NCBI GenBank assembly: GCA_032622095.1
Contig: CP136065.1
Span: forward strand, 23,817,141-23,881,140
Source: Siphonodentalium dalli
Taxonomy: Eukaryota; Mollusca; Scaphopoda; Gadilida; Siphonodentaliidae
DNA: 64,000 bases
Direction: 5' to 3'
In this document: positions 21,776-33,371 of the stretch, piece after piece
Layout: the number at the start of each line of letters is the position of its first letter
Position numbering within the stretch: the first letter of the stretch is position 1
Notes under the pieces: model-generated
The model's input: the letters and a program-made list of their open reading frames with translations, nothing else
Told to the model about the DNA's origin: nothing
Database searches by the model: none
Position numbers and translations under genes: made by a program

Positions 21776-22000
21776 CCCTTCCATGACTGGAGCTTCCTGA
21801 ATTTTTTTTAAAACCCAGTGCCAATGCATTCTCTTATATATGCGAGTCTCCCATAGGGAGTCTCACATATAAAAGAGAATACATTGGCTAACAATATTTA
21901 CCTTGAACTTGTAAGCCAGCGCATCCTCTTATATATGCGGTGCTCACTATAGGAGACTTGGAAATATAAGAGAATGCACTGGCATCCCGTCATGAAAGGC
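21776..22000. mobile_element. TTAA hairpin MITE, family A
   Basis: TTAA at 21772-21775 and 22001-22004; ends CCCTTCCATGACTGG and CCCGTCATGAAAGGC. Two hairpin cores (about 21823-21893 and 21912-21985). Confidence 0.85.
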
Positions 22001-22146
22001 TTAAAAGATACTGCGTGAACATTTTATATTATATGGGTTATGATTTGATTTACTGACAGGAAATGAATGATCTTGACTTCTTGACGTAGTCTGAATATAT
22101 TAGCGTCATGCTTCAACAAATAAGGCAATGGTTATTGATAATTTAC

Positions 22147-22234
22147 CTGCCACAAATCCTCAGCATTTTGACCAATCAGACTTCAGCATTATCCATATTA
22201 CTGCACGAAGTGAATTAGAATTCAACTTCAGAAG
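22147..22234 (-). other. Possible 5' UTR exon of RRM gene
   Basis: Acceptor TTGTTTTTCAG and donor GGCAG|GTAAAT bound 88 nt with stops in all frames, so non-coding if real. Evidence is splice signals only. Confidence 0.3.
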
Positions 22235-23000
22235 CTGAAAAACAATGTGCATATGCATGTAGGAAAATTAAACTTTATTTTAAAAAATCACCGTTCTGTA
22301 ATTTCTCATATTATTTATAACTATGTACAGATTGCATATCAACACGTTCTGTACTAAATGGATTCTCCCATTGATTTATAAAAGTATACACTGAAACAGT
22401 CTATTATTCATTTAAAGGGGTGTTCAGGTAATAAAAGCAGATAATAGCATTCCTTTCCTTGGCAAATACAGGTATTAAAAGTACTCAGTTCGATCAGATG
22501 GTCCCATACCATCAAGATACAACATTTCATCAAAATACGCTTTAGTAATTATCAGAATCATTTGTTGCAACACTAATTCTAACCACTGTTAACTATGGTA
22601 TCAAATTTCCAAAAACTTGTTATCAACATTTTGTTCAACAAAATATGGCTGGATTATCACTAAAGTATCACGAAATTTGACCGTATTACCACTTGATTTT
22701 AGAGTTATAAATCTTTATCCGCAATTTTGTCCGAGACCCTCCGTTTGACAACGTGTTTCTGGGCCATATATTATTACACATCTCGAGAAATAACAAACTT
22801 TAAAAATTGATATTTGATCACTCTGAGCTTTGATGGGTGGGTTCCTCGACTCGAATCAAATATTTTTTACCCCCGAAGCCAAAGAAATAATAAATTAGGA
22901 GCATCTGATCGGATTGAGTTCCTTTAAAATGATAGCCATCCCCACAAAATATGTATGGTATGTTTACAGGAAATACAAGTATTTTTTGTTTTGACCGTAA

Positions 23001-23260
23001 CCCTTTCATGACGGGAGCTTCCAGAATTTTTTGCGAAAACCATGTGCCAATGCATTCTCTTATATATGCGAATCTCTCATAGGGTGTCTCGCATATATAA
23101 GAGGATACATTGGCCTAACAATACTTACCTTGACCTTCTAAGCCAGTGCATTCTCTTATATATGTAAAGCTCACTATGGGAGACTCGCATATATAAGAGA
23201 ATGCACTGGCACAGGATCTTTAATTCTGCACCAGCGCTGCTCCCATCATGAACCTCAGGG
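23001..23260. mobile_element. TTAA hairpin MITE, family A
   Basis: Left flank is GTAA (22997-23000), right flank TTAA (23261-23264). Left end CCCTTTCATGACGGGAGC, right end CTCCCATCATGAACCTCAGGG. Two hairpin cores (23047-23115, 23143-23212). Confidence 0.83.
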
Positions 23261-23310
23261 TTAAAATAATGTATAATATTCAAGTCTGCAAATTAAACCT
23301 ATTAACTTAG

Positions 23311-23673
23311 ATACATATTATGGACTTGTTTGGGTGCGTGAAACTGATAAGTTAGTACTCATGCGATATACCAACTGTGGAAATGTAGCATTCTATTAAC
23401 ATCGCCGATATTCTCAAAGATATCTCCATAGATATCACTGTCTGAACTACATGTACGCTTAATTGTAAATATTTACATCTTGATTCGGGACGCATCAATC
23501 AGTGATAAACTAATGAAATGATTTTGCCATCGAGAGTCATTGCATTGAATTAATATATAAGAATGATGGTGTGTGTGATATAAATTTGGATTAATAATCG
23601 TAAAAATAACTACTTTGAGCAAGATTATTCTCCATTTCTATTTGATCACCCAACCGGAGTGTTTCACATCACT
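23311..23673. mobile_element. Dispersed element, family E
   Basis: ATACATATTATGGACTTGTT to GTGTTTCACATCACT, ~80% similar to 59515-59879. Right flank TTAA; left flank TTAG. Non-coding. Confidence 0.7.
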
Positions 23674-23784
23674 TTAAATGAACAAGTTTCGTTTTGAGCT
23701 GAAAATTATGTACATGTAATTTGGTAGTAGGGACAATAGAGGTTGAAAAATATAAAATTACTGGTAAGATCACTTACATTTACA

Positions 23785-23890
23785 GTCCTTGAAATTGGCC
23801 ATGGCAATAAGCAATGCCAAGAAAAGCCATGGCAACCTGTGGATTCTAAAATTTGCCAGGGACATTTTTCCTAATTTCAAGGGCTGCATT
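23785..23890. repeat. Small foldback around CATGGCAA
   Basis: CAGTCCTTGAAATTGG at the left pairs imperfectly with AATTTCAAGGGCTG at the right; the interior repeats CCATGGCAA. Confidence 0.5.
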
Positions 23891-24543
23891 TATACTCTGA
23901 AAAAATTTACAGCAATTTTCCAGCTGTTCCCAAAGTATTGCACAAGAGTGAGGTAAATGTGCTTCATTCATAACACATCAGGACCCAATGTTTCTAAATT
24001 CTGATTCAAAAAAGTTTTTCCATGGCATTTTTAACCCCTTTAAAAATATGTCATATATTTATCAACCTATTTTGATACCCGTAAACAGGCCGGAATTATT
24101 AGGTATAATTTTAGGCTCCAGACTGCCATGTGACTTTAATGCTTTTTGTCACTTTCTAGGGATCAATATAGATTGAAAATACATGAAATAATTAATACCT
24201 GTTGAAGAGCAACACTAGCCAGTTAAACAAGCTGTCCAAACTTACTCAGATGTCTGCAGAAAATGTAATGAGGCAAAAAAAATGGAACAATAAAAACGAA
24301 ATATTTCAGAGACTCGAGGCCTTTGAATTGGGTTCAAGCACCTTAACATAAATTTTATAAAAGTCTGTAACTCAACTATCATCAACAACTTGACTAGTGC
24401 AATCAAAATTTTAATTCTTATTTTCATTATTGACAACATGTTGCATATCAAAACCATTGTTATGTAAACAATACTTTACAGTGAAATTAACAACAAAACT
24501 TTGCGGTAAACATTGGAAAAGGTCAAAGAATTGAAAATATATT
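23891..24543. other. No gene recognised
   Basis: AT-rich, short ORFs, no repeats matched inside the window. Confidence 0.4.
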
Positions 24544-24557
24544 CTGAAAATCATATT

Positions 24558-24859
24558 GATTGATTGATTGATTGGGTTTTATTGTCGCTTTAGCCACTAA
24601 GGCCATATCACGACATTGCCAGTTTTAGTGGTGGAGGAAATCCGCACACTTGCGACTAATCTAACAGTGATTTCAATGGCTGATAAACTCGTCAACCATG
24701 TGCGGCAAACCACCGACGAGTAACTGGCAACTCCACCAGATAGCGATTTCGAGTTACAAAGTCCACGATGGAAACATGTGGATTTGAACCCTTATTGCCA
24801 GCGCTAGAGGGCGAAATGGCTTGGAGTGGTACCCCTAACCGATTGAGCCACCGAGGCCC
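24558..24859 (-). mobile_element. tRNA-derived SINE
   Basis: Read on the minus strand it begins GGGGCCTCGGTGGCTCAATC with an A box (TGGCTCAATCGG), then a B box (GGTTCAAATCC) about 40 bp later, a ~200 bp non-tRNA body, and a (CAAT)n tail. Direct repeats CTGAAAATCATATT flank it at 24544-24557 and 24860-24873. The body resembles the widely conserved SINE central domains (Meta, V or Deu type), but I cannot say which. Confidence 0.92.
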
Positions 24860-25189
24860 CTGAAAATCATATTCAAGACTAAAATATTTGAACTTACATT
24901 TTTAGCGATGTTGGTTAACATATCACTGTAACAGTTTGTTTACATAACAATGGATTCAACATGCAAAATTTTGTTGTTGCAGAACAATCAATAATGAATA
25001 TAAGAAGAAAAGAAAAAAAAAAAGGAAAAAAAAACAATGAAGTTTCTCCATGTTCTTCTCAGTGATGTTTTTACAGAATTTATTTTTTTGGAACATTTAC
25101 ACACTGTGAAAGCCATGGGTCCATTTAACTTCTTTCTTCCACAGTCCACAAAGAGGCTGATGATTGATGGACTGTATATGGAAGAAGTT

Positions 25190-25690
25190 AAGGGGTTTCC
25201 ATGGACCTACACAGAAAACTACGTAATTGTTAAGCTAGTACACCACATGAAGGAATCTATGCTATATGAAGACCACACAAAGCATATTATACAAACAATT
25301 AAAATGTAAAAAAAAATGACTTTAATCATAGTTTTTAAAGGGAGATTTTGAGAAGAGGGTTCTCGGAAAGTATACACATTGAGTGGAAATGAATAACTGC
25401 CATAAAAGGTAAATGATCTGAACTAGTAAACATCTTGAATGGCAAGAATTTAATTCAGTTCAATACTGCTTCAAGAATCTCAACATTATGTTAGGTCTGT
25501 TCTAGAAATTTGTGAACATTCATTTTGCAAGAATTGACATAAACCTTTGGGCCGAGATGAGTTTTAGGTCATATGTCCACAGCCAACTTCCCAGCTATCT
25601 CCAACACTGTGGCAGTTGGTTGCCCCCAGCTTTAGTGGACTGACCTGCATACCAATATTGGGCTAGTTCCTCGATGTAACAGTTCATGGT
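25190..25690 (+). repeat. Dispersed repeat, copy 1 (second at 40110-40640)
   Basis: CCTACACAGAAAACTAC, GACTTTAAT, GGAAATGAATAACT and TAGGTCATATGTCCA occur in the same order and spacing in both copies. A 90-codon ORF (25037-25309) ends inside it; its C-terminal part has no open counterpart in copy 2, so I treat it as repeat-derived. Confidence 0.8.
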
Positions 25691-25780
25691 AAGGGTTTCT
25701 CACAATTTTCTAGTACACAAGTTACACAACTAACAAAATTAGGTACTCTGAATGTATATAATTATTTACTGTAGACTATA

Positions 25781-26217
25781 TGTGACCCGCCATATCAAAT
25801 CCAGTCGGAAGTCGGGATTTTTTTTGCCCTGTGCCAGGTGACCATAGGTCGCCTCGCATATATAAGAGAATGCATTGGCCTAACAATTTTTTTTAATTTT
25901 TTTTTAAATAAATGTTTCTTACAATTTTTAGGACATAAAATAAAAAACATCCATTACCCTGCAGGGAGCCCCACACATATATAGAAGCATATAGAAGAGT
26001 GTTGTCTGCTCATGTTTGTCTGGGGCTCTGTATGGGTGAAATTATAAAATTGTTAAAGAATACAAGAAAAAATTATTAAAATTGTAAAAAATTGTTAGGC
26101 AATGCATTCTCTTATATATGCGAGGCGACCTATGGTCGACTCGCATATATATGAGAATGCATTGGCACAGGGTAAAAAAATCCCAACTTCCGACTGGATT
26201 TGATATGGCGGGTCACA
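25781..26217. mobile_element. TA-flanked foldback carrying the 70-bp hairpin core
   Basis: Inverted ends TGTGACCCGCCATATCAAAT (~45 bp) flanked by TA. Inside are one full hairpin core (26098-26166) and one half core (25831-25886). Termini are unrelated to families A and B, which carry the same core. Confidence 0.85.
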
Positions 26218-27286
26218 TATGTCAAATTATTGTCATCCATGAAATGTAAAAAAGCAATCAAATTAAATTTAATACTACTTGTAGATTTTAATTTTTGAGG
26301 CCAAAAGATAATATGTTGCATTAATGTGTATCTTCTTGTAACTGAAGGAAAATTTACATCTCAGAATTATATGGTGAGCATTCTATCACAAGTGTTCTCA
26401 AATTTACATGTTTGGTCTCATTGTATTTTCTACCAACATCAATGCAAGTTTGGACTGTTTCTTTGACTGGCTAGTCCTACCTAAATAAGCTAGGAATTTG
26501 TCAAGCACATGTTCATGTACTGTCTAATATATATAGTTGTAAAGTATAGATAAGAAGTAATCTGTGTGCTCAAATTCTAGTGTCGCATGTTATATACACC
26601 AGAATGGTTCAATATACTATAATACCAATCAGTGAACCTGGCGGCTATTAAATTACTCATTTAGTGAACAAGAGTACTCAAGACTTTAAAACAAACTTCA
26701 GCCCAAAATTTACTCGACGGGGAAATCGTGTGAGATTGCCCGGCCCGAGTGGTCTTCGGCCTGAGCGGTCCCATTCCTGCTATCTATTCCCTAAACTTTC
26801 TATATAGATAGAGGGGCATAAAATAATAGTTTTGTGCCAGAGAGACCAGTCAATAATAGAAGCTTCTGTCACTACTAGTAGGAAACAATTGTTTTCAATT
26901 TTTTTGTTCACAAAGTGGGACAGAAAATGTAGCTATTTTAATCCTTGAAACAATAATTCTTTAATCTTAGAACAATTTCAGCTGTGATAGATACATGTAC
27001 TAGTATGTTTGTTTTCAATTCAAAATCTATCTTTTAAAAAACTTTTAAATTAAATATGTGCAACATTGGTGGTTTTCTTTTATTTTGTTAGGAATGATAA
27101 TGCATATATGCATTAAAAACAAGTCCCTGACAGAGAAATTTTGTTGTTGTTGGAAGATGTGCGAGGAAGATATTAATTTCAAGAGATAGAATATCTTGCA
27201 TGTCCAGGATGGGTATAAAAATAATTTTTTTATTAAAATAGATAGTTTCTCTATCAGAAATATATAAAAACAATCTGTTACATATT
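26218..27286. other. No gene recognised; 3' flank of THG1L
   Basis: AT-rich sequence that should contain the 3' UTR of THG1L near 27000-27286 on the minus strand. No other gene or repeat seen. Confidence 0.4.
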
Positions 27287-28156
27287 TCATTGTTTGCACT
27301 CCAATACATTTGGGTAATCCTTCCAAAATTTCTGTCCGATTATATCGCAATTGAGTATATTTATTTTCACTTTCTTTGATTTACGGCGGATTTGATTATC
27401 TCCCGAGTCTGAAGCGTCATTCTCAGTTTGAGATACTGATACCACATTCTTCACCAGAACTGTTCCTTTCCTATACAATTCAGGAAGGTTGTTATAATTT
27501 GTATCAAACTCAGAAAACAGGATCTCATTTTTATCAGCAGAAAGAGTTCCCTTGAGTCTCTGTTGAGCATCACTTGGTGACATTCCACCTTCTTGTACTA
27601 ACTTCCAGAAACATGTATTATACATATTATTTATATGACAGTCTGCTTGCCGCCAGCTTAAATAATCACGTAGATTTTGATCAGATGGATAGAGAACAAC
27701 CCTGGCATCAAACGATGGTGGATACTGCAATTCTTGAGATTGGAAATATTTCGGCCAGTTGAAGACATAACTGGATGCAAATAAGCTGACCACATTTGTC
27801 ATTATTTTACTACTACGTCTATTATACATCTTCGATGATTTGTTGAAAACGAAACTATATTCATCACTCTGCCCATAAGCCAGAACGCTATCACTAAATT
27901 CCTCCATAACACATTGCGCACATTTCGTCATCAACCCCAAACCTCGGTCATCATTCGGTTTAGTGAATTTGTGCAGGTCGGTAAATCTGTGGAACGCTTT
28001 CCCATCGATTCTGACAACAATCCAGCAATTTGTCAGGCATCGGTCGTCACTTTCAAATTGCTTCACATATTCGAATTTGCTCTTAGCCATTATCAGCTTT
28101 GATACGGAATAGAAACAACGACTAATGAAATATTGGGAATTGGGAGAAATAAGCAT
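27287..28156 (-). CDS. THG1L: tRNA-His guanylyltransferase
   Basis: Adds G(-1) to the 5' end of tRNA-His, the identity element for histidyl-tRNA synthetase; family members also act in mitochondrial tRNA repair. The 289-residue frame matches the family end to end: MAKSKFEYV at 23-31, metal-binding [10 protein letters not shown] (Asp51), [10 protein letters not shown] (Asp98), [17 protein letters not shown] (the HINxxYN signature), the AADKNEI-like [12 protein letters not shown], and the C-terminal [14 protein letters not shown]. Length is close to the human protein (~298). Residues 1-22 before MAKSKF are basic/hydroxylated and could be a mitochondrial targeting peptide; initiation at Met23 (28090) would give a cytosolic form. 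The whole gene is one exon, whereas vertebrate orthologues have several introns. No stops or frameshifts. Confidence 0.97.
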   Translation of the reverse strand: MLISPNSQYFISRCFYSVSKLIMAKSKFEYVKQFESDDRCLTNCWIVVRIDGKAFHRFTDLHKFTKPNDDRGLGLMTKCAQCVMEEFSDSVLAYGQSDEYSFVFNKSSKMYNRRSSKIMTNVVSLFASSYVFNWPKYFQSQELQYPPSFDARVVLYPSDQNLRDYLSWRQADCHINNMYNTCFWKLVQEGGMSPSDAQQRLKGTLSADKNEILFSEFDTNYNNLPELYRKGTVLVKNVVSVSQTENDASDSGDNQIRRKSKKVKINILNCDIIGQKFWKDYPNVLECKQ

Positions 28157-29529
28157 TCAAGTTGTCAACACTATTTAGTCGCTCTATTTCATAATATTTT
28201 AGATATATTTCGTCAAAAAACCCACGTTTCAAATCTGGATTTGGAAGCAGGAAGTTGGTGCGTTCGTTTAACGTTGCATGCGTAGATGGAGTAGCGCCTG
28301 CGAACAAATCCGACCGCTAAAAACTATTCGACCTACTTCCAAGATTTCACTTAAAGATACATAATCCGATTCGATGGTCCCTGGGTCATCCAGTTACAAC
28401 AGCAGCGTTATCAAAATTAGTCTATTGCCAATAAATACTCACTGGCCACAATACCAATCACGATATCATATTTGCCAAACAAGTCTAATAACTTGATAAC
28501 GTTTTTTCTTGGCAGTTTGTTGGATGCTGGGCGAGTGTGGTTTACAACCTCTATATATGGTGATTCCAATAGTTCAAATTGGAATTTCCCAACGCATGTT
28601 ATCACGAATATCCTAGTTATTAGATGAGATGTTTTCTATTGGCGACATAAAACTCGCAAAGGCCACAACAGAAGAAAAAAATTGGCAGCAGTTTTAAAAT
28701 TTGTTATACACTGTGTTTGTGTCAAAACTGAACTGCACATAATTGTGTAGCACCAAGTTTTAAAGCTGCTGTATGGTAGCTTTTACGAGGTTTCTGACTA
28801 ATATAATACTAATACTAACTATAATATTCACTCATATTCAATGTTGAGAAATTTCCACAGACATTTATTTCATGTTTCATTTCTGCACAATTTTGTTTAA
28901 GATCAGATTTAAAACATATGGTGTAGAATTTATACACATTTGTTCTAAGATATAGTGTCAACTTAATACCGAAGATGAAGATAACTTAAAATGGTATGGG
29001 AAATTTGTTATAATTTGTATTTGGCAGCATCTGAAACCTGACGGAATCTCACGTCACGACAGCAGATAATAGTTATATGTTGAAGTCACATACGTTTGTA
29101 AACTATATGTAATAGTTCCACAAAAACTACAATATATACACACCCTATCTCAGCCCCTCCCCCTGGACCGGACCGATTAGGCTCGCACTGGACGTTCCAG
29201 AAGGGGTGGTCCGGTACAGCGGTGGACCAGTACCGAACTTCTTCTTTTTTTTGCGATCCATTCCGCACCATTAGTATATACAGACACCTCTATCTCTCAG
29301 CCCCTCCCATTGTCATTGAATTTCCCAAGCGTTTGGAATTATCACCATGACACAAACCATAAGGTTAGAAATTTCTAACTGCATGATAGCCATGATTATA
29401 ACTTTCAAAACATTTGAACTAAATATTAGACTCTCGGGATATAACAACAAATTTCGCGCTAAATACTTGTTGGAAAATCAATGCAAAATTCGTTGTATCG
29501 AATCTATATATATTATAACTTGACTTGTA
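28157..29529. other. 5' flank of THG1L; no other gene recognised
   Basis: Contains the THG1L promoter by position. CTCAGCCCCTCCC is repeated at about 29151 and 29296. No TATA box or other promoter element can be assigned. Confidence 0.4.
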
Positions 29530-29760
29530 TTGACATGCAAAAATCACTGTACTGAATCCATATTCAAAGTTGACATGCATTTTGGCTCAGAAACACATAC
29601 CAAATCTGGTTATCGGTCGGTTATTTCGAAGTCGAAAAGGGCCGTAAATCATGATGTAAATTATTGGACCGAACCCATATTCTGTATGGTCTGCATGGTC
29701 TGTATTTTTGTATCAGAATCACATACTAACTTCGGTTCTGATCAAATATAATCCAAACTG
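29530..29760 (+). repeat. Dispersed repeat shared with 40710-40895
   Basis: GGACCGAACCCATATTC, CTGTATTTTTGTATCAGAA and ATAATCCAAACTGGAGT recur at 40730-40825 in the same order. The second copy continues into a GACGG tract. Confidence 0.7.
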
Positions 29761-30231
29761 GAGTGCTCATCGGCGTGAACCTGTGTAATATACTGACTGG
29801 AGTTAGTCAACACAATAAGTCCTGTCACCGAGTCGCCGACATATTGGACCCATCAACTAAAACATTTGAGTTGCATTCAAATTTTAATTGGCGATGTTTG
29901 TTACTTTGTTTCAACATAAGAAATAAATTGAATAAAACCCGATAACTGAGTTTATTTTATTTTTCAATGTTCTTCTTGGAGATGGTTTCAAAACCATTTT
30001 TGATTTTTCGCAATTACATGTACCTACCGTGATTGTGTATGTCTTATGTCCATTTAGTGTTCCTGACATATATGAAGGCTTACTTTTCCGATCATTTGTC
30101 ATATTAGCCACAATAGTCAAGTATCCAGTTTTTCATCTGACAGACATATTTGCAGTAGAACTGGCTCAACGACAAGAATTATATTCTTTAAAGGCTGCCT
30201 GATTTAAGTTACAAAATAACGACAAGATGAT

Positions 30232-30481
30232 AATATAAGCGAGACCACTGAGTCGCTACCATATTGGATCCATCCAGCCCCATATTCCGCAGTTTGTGAT
30301 AGAGGTCAATGTTCAGGAGTAGCATTGCATATATGGAGTTTTGAATATTCATGATTTCCATATGAATATTCAAAACTCCATATATGCAATCATACTCCAG
30401 AACTTTAACCTCTAGCACTTAAACCGCGGAATGGGGGCTGGATGGATCCAATATGATAGCGACTCCGTGATCTCGTTTATT
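30232..30481. repeat. Foldback, ~120-bp arms
   Basis: GAGTCGCTACCATATTGGAT at 30252 pairs with ATCCAATATGATAGCGACTC at 30447; the inner part CATATATGGAGTTTTGAATA pairs with TATTCAAAACTCCATATATG around a short loop at about 30355. Confidence 0.8.
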
Positions 30482-30979
30482 CAGATCGAAGGTTGATTAT
30501 CCAGGGGCACATATATTCCACCATATTTTGTGAAACATATGGATTACACAAAAATGATAAGTGTGTTGTATTCCATCATCCATAAGTGTGCAATAACCAA
30601 TAGTAGATAACGTGTACATGGTTTGGAATTTCATGTTTGCCAGCATATCCTAGTATCTCGACCACTGTTAATTGGCTGTTAAAAAGCTGGTCTAAATATA
30701 TGTACCAATATGCTATTGTTAACCATGAAGGAAAGAGGTTATCTGGTCAATCGGCTGTTGAGTTCTTTGACAGTGCTCCTGATGGTGAAAGTCAAGGCCA
30801 AAATTTAAATGGGATCCGATTAACATGGTAAAAGATATATGTGAAGATGTACGAAAAAAAAAATGTCTCAAAAAAAAAAAACAAAGGATAACTCTAGAAA
30901 GGGAAATGGAAGCAACCCCGTTTAAAATCACTCCTTGTAAATCTCAAATTCCAAACTTATTGAGATCTAAAAATACATG

Positions 30980-31425
30980 GGCTGGACATCTGCAGAATGA
31001 GGTCCCCAGATGGTGAATTTAGTGACGCTATCCCGCATAGCGGGCTAGCATCAGTAAATTCACTCTCCGGGTACCTCATTCTGCTTTGGCCTCATATTCT
31101 CTGGAAAGTTTCTTTATTATCAAATTTCTATAGAAACTTCTTCACATAGATTCTATTTCTTTTTTAGTTTAGTTTCTCTATATACCCAAATTGGCAGACG
31201 ACACATTGCATGATCGAGATTCCCAATGGGTATACATCACAATATTCACCATTTGGGAACTTCAATCTGAGTCTATGTCTCTCATAGCAAACGAAGCCAT
31301 GCACCCAGATGGTGAATTTGGTGATGCTAGCACACTGTGTGGGATAGAATCACTAAATTCACCTTCTGGGGACATTCTGCAAATGACAGACACACTAAAC
31401 TCAGGCTTGGAATACACCTCCCATT
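30980..31425. mobile_element. GAGGTCCCC foldback family, long variant
   Basis: Hairpin 30994-31083, internal region shared with 20680-20880, second hairpin 31300-31382, right end CAAATGACAGACACACTAAA. Non-coding. Confidence 0.75.
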
Positions 31426-32124
31426 TGAATAGAGAGTGGAGTACTATGCTCACATAATAAAACAAAGCATAGTATCTGTTTATCTTTTATTTGTCATGAT
31501 TACCAAATAGATATTTTAACAAGAGGCAACCACCGTCTGTGAATTTTATATCCATACCAATGTTGACACTATGACTTATTGATTTATATGACCAACCGAA
31601 CCCTCACACATCCCACTGTCCCTGACTCAGGGTTCGCGCTGCCACTTGCCAATGGCAAAAATAATTCAGATTTGGCAAAAAATATTTTCATTTGGCAAAA
31701 GTTTTGGCAAGTCACTTTTTAATTCCTCAAGAAAGTTGAAAAATATTGGTCAATCAATACCATTCATTTCATGAAGCTCTTACAACATAATCATATTAAT
31801 AGTGATGTTTTATGAGGTTTAGGAAAAGTTATCACCTCCATTAAGATGTAGTTAATCTCATAGCATTAGTACTATTGGTTGGAGGGATTACTAGTATTTA
31901 GTGTGGTGGTGTTTACATAGTTAATCCTCCAGTGATGTGCCCTTCTGATGAAGCAACCCTTCTACAATTGTATTGTCCGGTGATTGGATTAGTGTTGTAT
32001 GATAACCACAATAGAGATGCCAGTATAATTAATTATTAACTACTGTTTTTCTATCGATATCAAAGGTGGGTTAAACCGCGAGTGTCCAAACATAAGACTT
32101 AAGGTTGCAGAAAATGATACTATC

Positions 32125-33263
32125 CTCTGGCAGGAGAGTGGAGCGAAACGGTCGTGATTGCTTCGATCCTTATTAGTTCCTCTTCTGTCGGAGCGTTGAG
32201 CACGGGTGAGTCGTGTGGTCGCGCCTCCGGGTGCATCTGCCAGCTGCCCCCGTGCTTAACGCCAGTGAGACGGTTTTGGATTAGGCTTATGGATTTAATT
32301 CCAGAAGCCGTGTTGGCCGCAGTGCAAAGGTGTCGGGTATTGGATATTGCTAACTGGAGTCTCCAGTCTAGCAGAGGATACCTGACCCTTTGCCTGGAGT
32401 TCCGGACCGAAGATGCTGGCATCCAGAAATCACAGACCCGGGACACCAACTCCAAGACTGCCTCCTGTCACCTGAATGGGAAGAAGGGGCCGCCCAAGAA
32501 AAAGACGCCTGCGATGAAAAGAAGGGACGCCGCCAGACGAGCCAAATGGAAGAAGAGGGGGGTGACTGTTGATCTGCCAGTCACCCCTCCCCTTGTGGTT
32601 CAGCCGACGTCCAATGTCACAGCCGGCAGGTCGGAGTTGTCTGAGAGACGCCCAGACGACCCGACCTGCATGGAGACAGGCGACATCGCACCAGCTAGCA
32701 GGCACTCCGTTGATCTTCCGGAGGTCCCTGCTGTCGTCGTCGAGGCAAGCGGAAAAAGGGAGCAGGAAACCACCCCTGCTGTTCCTGCCGCCTGCTTCGA
32801 GGTGGAACTGGACAGCTTGCCACCACGGACACCGGATTACCAGAACATCCCGGTGTCCCCCAGCTCCACCACCAGTAACAACAACAGCACTCGGTCTGTT
32901 CAGTCTGTAGAAGAAACCATCCGGCTTGCAGAGAACGCCATCGCTAATGCTGATAGTAGGGTAAAGAACAATCAGAAAACTTCCAACGCTACATGAAAGA
33001 GCAAGAAGCGAAGCAAGAAGCGGACCTACAGCGTATCATCCAACAGTACCATCAGAGACATCCTTCACCTCAGTCATCAACCGAAAAACCAAATGCAAAG
33101 AAGAAAAGAAAAAATAATCACCATCACAAAATGCTTACCATTTTTTTTATTATTTTTTTTTTTATGATCACCAATAAAGGCAACAACATGAGGGATTAAG
33201 GGGAGGACCATCCGGTCCTTCTGACAATCCCGGGCTAGCCCCCCGAACCACTCAAAAAAAAAA
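32125..33263 (+). mobile_element. Poly(A) retroposon with ORF, perfect 14-bp duplication
   Basis: AAAATGATACTATC at 32111-32124 is repeated at 33264-33277, directly after a run of A that starts about 33254. The 1.14 kb insert is much more GC-rich than its surroundings and has a plus-strand ORF. Poly(A) tail and long duplication indicate LINE-type target-primed integration. It has no reverse transcriptase, so it is a parasite of a LINE, a LINE ORF1 fragment, or a processed transcript. Confidence 0.9.
32154..32996 (+). CDS. ORF of poly(A) retroposon, basic and proline-rich
   Basis: A 280-codon uninterrupted frame. Residues ~70-80 give a hydrophobic strand-like stretch (NWSLQSSRGYLTLCLEF). A strongly basic segment follows at ~108-134 (KKGPPKKKTPAMKRRDAARR), and the C-terminal half is Pro/Ser/Thr/Glu-rich and probably disordered. 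I recall the KKKxPxxxRRDAxR pattern from repetitive proteins of marine invertebrates, likely LINE ORF1-like nucleic-acid binders, but no CCHC knuckle or RRM is visible. Not a cellular gene I can name. The frame is intact although the element is non-autonomous, which suggests a recent insertion. Upstream in-frame sequence is limited by the element's 5' end. Confidence 0.6.
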   Translation: MIASILISSSSVGALSTGESCGRASGCICQLPPCLTPVRRFWIRLMDLIPEAVLAAVQRCRVLDIANWSLQSSRGYLTLCLEFRTEDAGIQKSQTRDTNSKTASCHLNGKKGPPKKKTPAMKRRDAARRAKWKKRGVTVDLPVTPPLVVQPTSNVTAGRSELSERRPDDPTCMETGDIAPASRHSVDLPEVPAVVVEASGKREQETTPAVPAACFEVELDSLPPRTPDYQNIPVSPSSTTSNNNSTRSVQSVEETIRLAENAIANADSRVKNNQKTSNAT

Positions 33264-33371
33264 AAAATGATACTATCAGGGATATCATTTGGCAAATGCT
33301 AAAATTTGGCAAAAAAAATATTCATCTGGCAAAAGTTAATTTTGGTCCAGCGGCCCAGCGCGGACACTGCC

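Larger units (their letters stand above)
31628..33371. mobile_element. Old TTGGCAAAA-rich element split by a retroposon
   Basis: Starts CAGGGTTCGCGCTG and ends CAGCGCGGACACTGCCCTG, imperfectly inverted. Both halves carry TTTGGCAAAA repeats (31640-31715 and 33290-33340). CAGGG ends suggest hAT, but no 8-bp duplication was found. The insertion at 32125-33263 interrupts it. Confidence 0.45.

Noticed and set aside
24558-24859. A functional tRNA gene on the minus strand
   Set aside because: A and B boxes are present but the cloverleaf is not closed and the body, tail and duplications mark a SINE.
25037-25309. 90-codon ORF as a gene
   Set aside because: It overlaps a dispersed repeat whose other copy is not open.
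32154-32996. The 280-codon ORF as a host gene
   Set aside because: It lies between perfect target duplications with a poly(A) tail, so it belongs to a retroposed element.
31628-33371. Firm hAT call for the TTGGCAAAA element
   Set aside because: CAGGG-type ends are suggestive, but flanking 8-mers do not match, so the class stays open.
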